NCBI GenBank assembly: GCA_964396055.1
Contig: CAYNDV010000025.1
Coordinates: 1 to 43,178 of the forward strand
From: CAYJPV01 sp964396055
GTDB lineage: Bacteria > Acidobacteriota > Vicinamibacteria > Vicinamibacterales > JAKQTR01
DNA: 43,178 bases
Reading direction: 5' to 3'
A program made the translations under genes and the position numbers. Positions 37,701 through 43,178 of the stretch are shown one piece after another. Position 1 is the first letter of the stretch, and each line of letters opens with the position of its first letter. Under the pieces are notes generated by a model. It ran no database searches, was not told where the DNA came from, and worked only from the letters and a program-made list of their open reading frames with translations.

Positions 37701-39378
37701 CGTCCCGATCCGGCACGATCAGCAGCACGTTGTGGTCGCGGTGGTCGCCCACCAGGAACCCGCGGCGGATGCCGGGCACCGACGCCAGGCGCTGCTCCAC
37801 GCGCTGGGGCGCCACCGTCTGGCCGCGGCTGTTCTTGTAGATGTCCTTGATGCGGTCGACGATCTCCAGGTAGCCGTTGGGATGCTCGACGAACAGGTCG
37901 CCCGTGGCCACCCAGTGTTCCTCGTCCGGGTCGATCGGCGGCACGACGCCCGGCGTCCCCTCATCGTCCAGGTAGCGGACGACGTACGGCCCCGACATCT
38001 GCAGTTCGCCCCGGTCGCCCAACCTGACCTTCACGCCGGGCAGGGGCAGGCCGACGGTGCCATCCACGTACGCGCCGGGCGGCGTCATCGTGATGCCGCC
38101 GGTCGCTTCCGTCATCCCGAACCCGCTGCAGAGGTCCACGCCGTGGCGCTGGAAGAACCGGAAGACCTTCGGATCGAGGAACCCGGCCGCCGACAGCCCC
38201 CACCGCAGACGGTCGCCGACGACCTGCCGCACCTGCGTGCCCTCGTGCGCCGCGCCAGGCTCCCGATCCATCGCCTCGAGACAGTGCTCGCGAATCTGCG
38301 CCCATCGAGCCGGGATGCTGACCAGACCCGTCGGCCGGACACGCCCGAGTTCGGCGATCAACGCGTCGGCCGACGGGCTGCCCGCGAACACGTAGGTTCC
38401 GCCCCAGTAGATGGTGCCGAGCAGCTCGAGATACCGGCCGAAGGTGTGGAACAGCGGCAGGTAGCAGAGCAGCACTTCATCGCGGCCCACCGAAGGCAGG
38501 GCGGCATGGCGGGCGAAACGTTTCGCCAGCAGGCTGTACTGGCTGAAGACGACCCCCTTCGGCTGGCCGGTACTGCCCGAGGTGAACATCACCGTGGCTG
38601 CGGCCGTCAGGTCCACGGGCCGGGCCGCGAGAGCCGCGTCGGCGCGTGACAGGTCGACCCGGGCACACGCGTGGCGCAGCGGCGACACGTCGAGGCCCGC
38701 GACACCGCCTGCCGAGGCCCGCTCACCGGTGCGGAAGACGCGCAGGGGTCGCCCTGTCCTCGCCCGCACGGCCGCCAGGCGGGCTGTACGTTCGTCACTG
38801 TCAGTCACCACGGTGTCCACCGCGAGCCGGTCGAACATCCAGGCCAGCGTGTCGACGTCGGTATGCACGTTCAGCGGTGCCACCAGCAGGCCGTGGAGCA
38901 GGCACGCCAGGTCCGCGCAGGCGCTGTCGATGGAGTTCTCGGCGTAGATCGCGACGCGGGGTCTGTCGGGCCCGGCGGGCACCGACGCCAGGAACACCGC
39001 CGCCAGCGTGCGCGTGTAACGCGCCACCTGGGCGTAGGTCCAGGACGGCGTCTCCCCTTCGCGGGCGTCCTCGAACAGCATGCGGTCCGGGTGACGGGCC
39101 ACGCGTTGCGCCAGCAGGGTCCCCAGGGTGTAGCCGGATCGTCGAATCGCCGCGAATGTCGTGTCAGCCCAGCGTGAACGGGCAGCGGGACCGGGCAGCG
39201 CCTCGAGGAACGACGGGCGCGCGGTCGTGTCGAGGTAGGCGTGCCAGTCCGCGGGCGCGACGCCGGCGGCCGTCGCGCGCAGGGCCGCTTCGGCTGACTC
39301 GACCAGCGCCAGCGCCGCCGCCCCGATGTCGGCACCGGTTCGCTCGGCCTCGATCCACCCCGCGAGCGTATCCCGCAT
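34735..39378 (-). CDS. Acyl-AMP ligase / unassigned central region / GNAT acetyltransferase fusion
   Basis: A 1,547-residue cytoplasmic protein. Residues about 80-640 are an ANL-superfamily adenylate-forming ligase: P-loop TVMFTSGSTGQPKGVVFSQ (about 262-280), GFGMTEATGG, ATGDLFVEHPNGYLEIVDR with IKDIYKNSRGQ, and the A10 Lys near TPKGTYRRK (about 612-620). This resembles long-chain acyl-CoA synthetases. The last 110 or so residues are a GNAT fold, with acetyl-CoA loop GPLTNQGIGGRLVEDL (about 1477) and AKHGFQVN. The central 650-700 residues are mainly helical and unassigned. A stretch with IVPGAVTPANVALSD and LSGWCDYDGPLAL faintly recalls an aminoglycoside-kinase-type active site, but the catalytic Asp is not in place. 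No acyl-carrier-protein domain is seen. Substrates are unknown. The gene is convergent with the RND operon. Confidence 0.85.
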   Translation of the reverse strand: MRDTLAGWIEAERTGADIGAAALALVESAEAALRATAAGVAPADWHAYLDTTARPSFLEALPGPAARSRWADTTFAAIRRSGYTLGTLLAQRVARHPDRMLFEDAREGETPSWTYAQVARYTRTLAAVFLASVPAGPDRPRVAIYAENSIDSACADLACLLHGLLVAPLNVHTDVDTLAWMFDRLAVDTVVTDSDERTARLAAVRARTGRPLRVFRTGERASAGGVAGLDVSPLRHACARVDLSRADAALAARPVDLTAAATVMFTSGSTGQPKGVVFSQYSLLAKRFARHAALPSVGRDEVLLCYLPLFHTFGRYLELLGTIYWGGTYVFAGSPSADALIAELGRVRPTGLVSIPARWAQIREHCLEAMDREPGAAHEGTQVRQVVGDRLRWGLSAAGFLDPKVFRFFQRHGVDLCSGFGMTEATGGITMTPPGAYVDGTVGLPLPGVKVRLGDRGELQMSGPYVVRYLDDEGTPGVVPPIDPDEEHWVATGDLFVEHPNGYLEIVDRIKDIYKNSRGQTVAPQRVEQRLASVPGIRRGFLVGDHRDHNVLLIVPDRDDAVLAGRADEQVSEYLGQIVASVNAGLAPYERVVRFAVLPRDFDLALDELTPKGTYRRKVIEQHFADVIEGLYRTNYVDLEVAGLRLRIPRWFFRDLAVLEDDIAAGRGGLHNRRTGRRLAVARCRDGRVRIGDLAYQVDGDTVDLGLFARQPRLWLGNPSLAAFAPCKPGWDAPLRQVSGQVRLPRATRGPGETQPTQPGDDELGAAHRGCAVALFGGAADAAAAVEDLAHQLARADARLGSVIRRRLEALAWRPEADLRARAYRILLLDEPSFDYDTAFPAFVESGLSFLDEANIAAIAEARHGERRLQALRQRLFSYRTCLAWPGPRARHGQFTSVFKLLADFARRHPEYFPAVQAELACWALFRDHRGLARAAAAHLEALSGWYEATLKRDAAGAPPSVLEGRLVVEAGIPESEQSALRAVLADATFLRRSLAHACGEDRFAWDQVAPGGVWVSPVLSHHPARVYRLGINLIGGKHFDLLLVMGPGMRTAGARDTVRWFTALSCHPLGTPALPRFGAWRKDLGAIAVAYVSDLTAWERIRELASQHDVRDGSARAWAWKKLFVRAMAAFFRGWAQSGFRIVPGAVTPANVALSDADFHEHASLLSLSGWCDYDGPLALIERLARGFYHLTDAHYPQSRGILQLAWIFDACFEGLGGDEAGRFLLDLDRELAEAPPSAATTALQEALAAHLAGLRNHLHIPLPVLCAIERFRDWERSNPDAGVEAREEAVIQMIHLYRLERYPDAFRYLVYQRTYFARAERAVHDAFDRAIAARLAADPVRRGSLEGLGDLQARLSGQDDRDVFSRMVFPHARRSQRLEIAAIGRHDESRVIVRSAIADDAGATYSVSEPPGPAELGHLYRLILDTDYPKHIREQDRHLIVTDAEERVVGGLCYRWQEPGVVYVDGIVVAGPLTNQGIGGRLVEDLCVRVAAQGAWCVKTNFFLGRLFAKHGFQVNQRWGGLVRFLSVSDAGPGTADQTPPPSTL

Positions 39379-39450
39379 GCTCCGATCCTAGCCCGAACAC
39401 CCGCGCGGCGTCCTGCAGGGCGTCGCGCGCGGCGCCGTGCGGGGCGTCGT

Positions 39451-39468
39451 GCGGGGCTTCAGCCCCGC
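39451..39468. repeat. REP-like palindrome GCGGGGCTTCAGCCCCGC
   Basis: This perfect palindrome shares the core GGCTTCAGCC with the other copies. It lies in the 112-bp space upstream of the AMP-ligase gene and just after the acyltransferase stop (39491 on the minus strand). It is preceded by degenerate GCGTCG-rich partial copies from about 39412. It may act as a terminator for the acyltransferase operon. Confidence 0.85.
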
Positions 39469-39490
39469 CATGGTCCGTGGCCTGTCTTGA

Positions 39491-40564
39491 TCACCCGGAC
39501 ACGAGCCGCCCGAACGGCAGGCGCGCGAGTCCCTTGACGGCGAGTGTGCTGCCCACGGCCACCACCACGAACAGCACCGCCGCACGCAGGGGCGCGATGG
39601 CGGCAACGGGCCCGGCGGCCCACACCAGCACTCTGCCGGCGTAGAGCAGCACGAGCGGGTGGAGGTAGTAGATGCCGTACGCGTAGAGCCCGCTGCTCTG
39701 TACCAGGCGTCGCCACGCGGGCGCGCCCTGCCACCCGGGTGGCCACGCCATCAGCACCGCGAACGCCGCTGCCGCCATGGGCACCGTCAGCAGGTCCAGC
39801 GCGATGTGCGACAACCGGCTCCATGCCCCGGGCGCCGCGCCGAACACCTGCGCGGTCCAGATGATCGGCAGCACCATCCCGGCCGCGAACCAGATGGCTG
39901 CGGCGGTCGGGAGTGCCCGGGGCTGGCGCAGGGCCGCCAGCACGGTCCCGGCACGGTCGTGGAGGTGGTACCCGGCCACGAAGAACCCGACGAACTTCAA
40001 CCACGACGTCCCGGTAACCAGCGCGTCGGTCCACCAGTCGAGGGCGCCGGCAGGCCGGACGGACAGTTCGTACACGACCACGTACGCCGCCTGCACGAGC
40101 ACCGCGGCGGCCAGCAGCCCCCCGCGGCGCGCCGATCGGGCGTACCAGGTGCGGAGGAACGGGTGCAGCAGGTAGAGTTCGATGATGACCGGGATGAACC
40201 ACAGGTGCGCGCTGGCGCTCCCGTGCACGAGGTGGCCGGGCAGGCCCGCAAGGGCAGCCAGGGAACCGCGGTTCCGCACCAGCACGTAGACCACCGTGTA
40301 GATCGCGTACGGTCCCAGCAGGCCCGGCAGCGTGCGCCGGTAGAAGCGCAGCGGCCGCTGGTTCCTGGGGTTCAGGCTCAGGTAGAACCCCGACAGCGCG
40401 ATGAACAGCGGCACCGCGAAGCGGGCCAGCGTATTCACGCACACCTCGGGCACCAGCGCCGGCGCGAACGGCAGCCAGATCGATCCCGTGGCGTGCGTCA
40501 GGATCACCGCGAGGACGCACGTGCCCTTCAGGACCGGCAGCCGGTAGACGAGGCCGGCCGTCAC
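39491..40564 (-). CDS. Membrane acyltransferase (acyltransferase 3 / OafA-like family)
   Basis: A 357-residue integral membrane protein with about ten hydrophobic segments. The first helix is LPVLKGTCVLAVILTHATG, with the conserved catalytic-type His, and the second contains RFAVPLFIALSGFYLSLNP, a typical acyltransferase-3 signature. HLWFIPVIIELYLLHPFL is the third conserved block. Such enzymes transfer acetyl or other acyl groups to exported glycans or lipids. The start is a GTG that overlaps the M24 peptidase TGA (GTGA); the frame to 40669 is a shadow within that gene. It is the last gene of a four-gene overlapping operon. The acceptor is unknown. Confidence 0.85.
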   Translation of the reverse strand: MTAGLVYRLPVLKGTCVLAVILTHATGSIWLPFAPALVPEVCVNTLARFAVPLFIALSGFYLSLNPRNQRPLRFYRRTLPGLLGPYAIYTVVYVLVRNRGSLAALAGLPGHLVHGSASAHLWFIPVIIELYLLHPFLRTWYARSARRGGLLAAAVLVQAAYVVVYELSVRPAGALDWWTDALVTGTSWLKFVGFFVAGYHLHDRAGTVLAALRQPRALPTAAAIWFAAGMVLPIIWTAQVFGAAPGAWSRLSHIALDLLTVPMAAAAFAVLMAWPPGWQGAPAWRRLVQSSGLYAYGIYYLHPLVLLYAGRVLVWAAGPVAAIAPLRAAVLFVVVAVGSTLAVKGLARLPFGRLVSG

Positions 40565-41931
40565 CGGATCAGGTGCAGGGCGATCTGCCGCTGGTCGAGG
40601 AAGTACGCGTGGGTCCGGGTCAGGACGGCATCCTGCTCGAGGGCCATCCGGACTTCCTGGCCGCCCCATTCCGGCACGTCGGCGCGGTTGTTGAGCTCGA
40701 TCGAATGGGCCGTGTCGGCGAAGAACCGGTACTCGCCCTCACCGGGCACGCCGTCCTGCCGATCCGTCAGGCCCACCGGCGCCCCCGCGGCGTGGCCGTG
40801 CACGCCGATCGGGTGGGAGTACACGGACGGCCGCAGCCCCTCCGCGCGCGCCCGCGCCAGAATGGAGGCCAGCACCTGGTTGCCGGTGCGGCCCACCTTC
40901 AACTCCTCCATGTGGATGTCCTGCAGCCGGTTGGCCAGGGCCAGCGCCCGCTGGAGCCCCTTCGGCGCCTCGGTCTCTCCCTGCTTGAGGACGTAGGCCT
41001 GCTGCTGCGTGTCGGTGCACAGGTTCAGGTAGACGATCCCGAAATCGCAGTGCAGGAGGTCACCCGGCTGGATGACGGGGCTGTTCGCGAAGGCGCTGTC
41101 CTTCGGCCGCTGGATCGACACCGACGGCTGGAACCAGTTGGTGAACCCGAGCTGGCGGGACCGTTCCCGCATCCACCAGACGACATCGTCGGTGGTCGTC
41201 ACGCCGGGAGTGATGACCCGGTTGGAGAACGCCTCGGCGATGATGGCGTGGGCGATGGCCACGATCTGCCGGTAGACCACCAGTTCGTTCGCCGTGCGGC
41301 GTTCGAGCACGCGCACCGCCACCCGTTCGGCCGACTTGAGCCGCTTCGCGTACTCCGGCCCGATGGCCTTCACCAGGCTGGCCTTGAGCGAGGCCGTGAG
41401 CCCGTCTCCGTAGTTGTCTTCTTCGGATTCGTTGATGCCGATGACCTTCGGATCGCGCTCGCGGATGACCTCGGCCAGCTTGGCCCACTGGTCCATCTTC
41501 GACGGATCCCAGACGCTCTTGTACCAGTCGCCCATCTGCCGGAAGTTCACCGAGAACCGGTCGAACCCCGCCGCGCCGCGATCGTGGAACACGAGGATCT
41601 GGAGCCGGCTGGCGAACAACGTCGTGAAGGGCACCAGCGACGAGTACACGGGGTCCTCGACGTTCTCGCGGCAGATGACGAGCCAGAAATCGATGCCTTC
41701 CTCGCGCATGATCTCGGGCACGATCTGCTCGAGCCGGACCTTCAACGACGCGTTGTAGACGGCGGCCTGCTCACGCAGCGTGAGGATGTGCGGCATCGGC
41801 CCGTCGCCGGCCGCCACGGCGACACCCGCCGCCGGTCCCGACGCGGCGACGGCATCGCCCGCGAGGCCGAACACCAGAACCAGCACGAGCACCAGGCCCA
41901 TCGCGCCCGACATGCGCAGCAGAGACGTCAT
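40561..41931 (-). CDS. Exported M24 family metallopeptidase (Xaa-Pro aminopeptidase-like)
   Basis: A 456-residue protein with a hydrophobic leader (MTSLLRMSGAMGLVLVLVLV, cleavage near AVAASG), so it is exported. The N-terminal creatinase-like domain is followed by a pita-bread fold in the C-terminal half. The metal ligands can be traced: Asp in LLHCDFGIVYL, Asp in CTDTQQQAYV, His in YSHPIGVHGHAAG, and Glu in SIELNN and ALEQDAVLT. The family usually removes residues before proline or acts on related amide bonds. The spacing to the second half is shorter than in PepP. It overlaps neighbours at both ends by 4 bp (ATGA and GTGA), so the four genes are probably co-translated. Confidence 0.85.
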   Translation of the reverse strand: MTSLLRMSGAMGLVLVLVLVFGLAGDAVAASGPAAGVAVAAGDGPMPHILTLREQAAVYNASLKVRLEQIVPEIMREEGIDFWLVICRENVEDPVYSSLVPFTTLFASRLQILVFHDRGAAGFDRFSVNFRQMGDWYKSVWDPSKMDQWAKLAEVIRERDPKVIGINESEEDNYGDGLTASLKASLVKAIGPEYAKRLKSAERVAVRVLERRTANELVVYRQIVAIAHAIIAEAFSNRVITPGVTTTDDVVWWMRERSRQLGFTNWFQPSVSIQRPKDSAFANSPVIQPGDLLHCDFGIVYLNLCTDTQQQAYVLKQGETEAPKGLQRALALANRLQDIHMEELKVGRTGNQVLASILARARAEGLRPSVYSHPIGVHGHAAGAPVGLTDRQDGVPGEGEYRFFADTAHSIELNNRADVPEWGGQEVRMALEQDAVLTRTHAYFLDQRQIALHLIR

Positions 41932-42584
41932 CGCACACCCTCCCAGAGGAACCAGAGACCCATCGCCAGCAGGAACAGCTGCGACAGGCGGTTGATCGCC
42001 GGCCGGTGGCGGGCCAGCAGTTCATCGGCAACCGATAGCCCCAGGAGCGCCGGTGCGGTCCCGAGGCCGAACACCATCAGCGCCGCAGCCCCTTCGAGCG
42101 CGCCGCCGCGCGCCACGGCCGCGATGAGGGCCGAATACAGCAGGCCGCACGGCAGCAGGCCGAGAAACAGCCCGGTCACGAAGGGATGACCGGGCACCCG
42201 CCCCTTCAGCAGGCCTGCGACACGCGAGAACACCGCCCCGCCCGACTCCAGCCGCGGGGCCAGGTCCGACAACGCCACGACCGCCCAGACGACCAGCGCC
42301 GCGCCGGCCACGATCGACGCGACACGCTGGACCCCGAGCAGGCCCCCCGCGAGTTCCACCACGCCGCCAAGGGCGCCGGCCACGGCGCCCAGCACCGCGT
42401 ACGTCACCACGCGGCCGCCGGTGTACCAGCCCTGGGCTGCCACCACCGCCCTGCGTCCGCCTCCCGCAGGCACGTAACGGCGCGACACGAACAGGACAAA
42501 CGGTGAGCACATCCCGACGCAGTGCCCGAAGCCGCCGAGCAGCCCGAGCGTCAGGAAGCCGACCAGGTCGATGGTCTGGATCAC
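41928..42584 (-). CDS. TauE/SafE-UreH_2-like membrane protein
   Basis: A 218-residue membrane protein with about six hydrophobic segments. Two thiol motifs stand out: GLLGGFGHCVGMCSPFVLF at the N-terminus and GLFLGLLPCGLLYSALIAAV in the middle. This pattern marks the sulfite-exporter-like/UreH_2 family, related to the DsbD transmembrane fold and often found with cbb3-oxidase maturation and copper-handling genes. A FixH-like gene directly upstream overlaps by 4 bp, which strengthens that link. A role in copper or haem handling for cytochrome oxidase is an inference; the oxidase genes themselves are not in this window. Confidence 0.83.
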   Translation of the reverse strand: MIQTIDLVGFLTLGLLGGFGHCVGMCSPFVLFVSRRYVPAGGGRRAVVAAQGWYTGGRVVTYAVLGAVAGALGGVVELAGGLLGVQRVASIVAGAALVVWAVVALSDLAPRLESGGAVFSRVAGLLKGRVPGHPFVTGLFLGLLPCGLLYSALIAAVARGGALEGAAALMVFGLGTAPALLGLSVADELLARHRPAINRLSQLFLLAMGLWFLWEGVR

Positions 42585-43102
42585 GACGCCCCTGGCACGG
42601 CCAGGTCGAGCCGGAACCGGGCGGTGACGGGACGTCCCGCAGCCTTCCCCTCGACGGTGGCGTACCAGCGGCGCTTGCCGCTCTTGCAGAGGGGCAGCAC
42701 CACCTCGGCCTCGTACCCCGCCTGACCGGCCGGCACGAGCGAGTACCGGTGATCCCCCATTGGCATCGTCATTTCAAAGGTCACCTGCCCGGCCTCGAGG
42801 GCGAGGGGCCACTGCGCGCCGCCGCCCGGCGCCACGCCCGCCGGGGCGGGCCCGGACGCCGACACGCGGATCCGGAACGTCTCGAACGCGACCGGTGGGT
42901 TCGGCGAGACGGACAGCGTGAGCCGGACATCGCCGAGGTCCGCGGCGCCTTCGGCCATCGTCACGTCCGGCAGCGACTCGTCGTCCGCCGCGGCGGCCGG
43001 CAGAGCACTGGGTGTGGTCGTGGAGCGGGACCTGGCCCAGAAGACGCCGCCGACCACCACAACCAGCACCAGGACTCCGACGACGGTCTGCCACGATTTC
43101 AT
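42581..43102 (-). CDS. FixH-like single-pass membrane protein
   Basis: A 173-residue protein. One N-terminal membrane helix (TVVGVLVLVVVVGGVFWA) is followed by an exported beta-sandwich domain. The pattern LTLSVSPNPPVAFETFRIRV, then VTFEMTMPMGDHRYSLVPAG and AEVVLPLCKSGKRRWYATVE matches the FixH/YtkA-like fold, including the Met-rich MTMPMGDH loop that could bind copper. FixH takes part in maturation of cbb3-type oxidase with FixG, FixI and FixS, none of which is visible here. It is the first gene of the overlapping operon, 76 bp from the end of the window. That space contains a REP-like palindrome and the terminal heptamer array. Confidence 0.75.
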   Translation of the reverse strand: MKSWQTVVGVLVLVVVVGGVFWARSRSTTTPSALPAAAADDESLPDVTMAEGAADLGDVRLTLSVSPNPPVAFETFRIRVSASGPAPAGVAPGGGAQWPLALEAGQVTFEMTMPMGDHRYSLVPAGQAGYEAEVVLPLCKSGKRRWYATVEGKAAGRPVTARFRLDLAVPGAS

Positions 43103-43123
43103 GATGACGTACCCGCGAGTCAG

Positions 43124-43141
43124 GCAGGGCTGAAGCCCTGC
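43124..43141. repeat. REP-like palindrome GCAGGGCTGAAGCCCTGC
   Basis: The same 18-bp palindrome as at 10913-10930, in the opposite reading of the core. It lies upstream of the FixH-like gene, followed by ACTACAGCC, a flank that mirrors the GTAGT beside the 10.9-kb copy. Confidence 0.85.
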
Positions 43142-43150
43142 ACTACAGCC

Positions 43151-43178
43151 GTCTTCTGTCTTCTGTCTTCTGTCTTCT
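43151..43178. repeat. TCTGTCT 7-bp tandem array at window end
   Basis: Four further copies of the heptamer seen at the window start, in the same orientation, run to the last base. The scaffold evidently ended within this array. Confidence 0.95.

Overview
The window is about 43 kb of very GC-rich bacterial chromosome, probably one scaffold of a metagenome-assembled genome. Several things suggest an acidobacterium of the Vicinamibacteria type. These are DUF5916, DUF1080 and Tat-exported Gfo/Idh/MocA proteins, a reaction-centre-type cytochrome c, palindromic repeats with the core GGCTTCAGCC that can be read as short peptides inside genes, and 7-bp tandem arrays. This placement is inferred from content; there is no rRNA. 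Both N-runs (1313-1412 and 10601-10700) are flanked by exact 55-bp duplications, which is what scaffolding of overlapping contigs leaves behind. The second run splits one very large gene.

Layout. 0.1-1.3 kb: exported dihaem cytochrome. 1.5-11.6 kb, minus strand: DUF5916 outer-membrane protein, a MaeB-like malic enzyme/phosphotransacetylase fusion whose malic-enzyme catalytic residues are replaced, and a roughly 1,747-residue dikinase-like phosphotransferase with permuted domains. 11.7-16.9 kb: a carbohydrate-related region (Tat-exported aldo/keto-reductase-like protein, DUF1080, Gfo/Idh/MocA oxidoreductase, TIM-barrel glycosidase-like protein) interrupted by a VapBC module. 17.0-23.4 kb: tRNA-Thr(CGU), a broken higA antitoxin gene, a methyltransferase, glucose dehydrogenase-like enzyme, GIDE-like membrane protein, DUF4395 protein, RsmE, and a nucleotidyltransferase with a small partner.

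23.5-27.6 kb, minus strand: a compact operon of ECF sigma factor, single-pass anti-sigma-like protein, exported caspase-like protease fused to a beta-barrel, and a paralogue of that fusion without the protease. The first three genes overlap by 4 bp (ATGA). This is the best candidate for an undescribed system: a sigma/anti-sigma switch driving a surface caspase and a protease-free homologue. 27.7-34.8 kb: an NTF2-like lipoprotein, a second DUF1080 protein, and a complete tripartite RND efflux pump (adaptor, permease, outer-membrane factor).

34.7-43.1 kb, minus strand: a 1,547-residue fusion of an acyl-AMP ligase, a large unassigned region and a GNAT acetyltransferase, then a tightly overlapping FixH-like / TauE-SafE-like / M24 peptidase / acyltransferase operon. 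Both ends of the window finish in the same TCTGTCT array in the same orientation, so the scaffold probably stops where assembly failed in a repeat.
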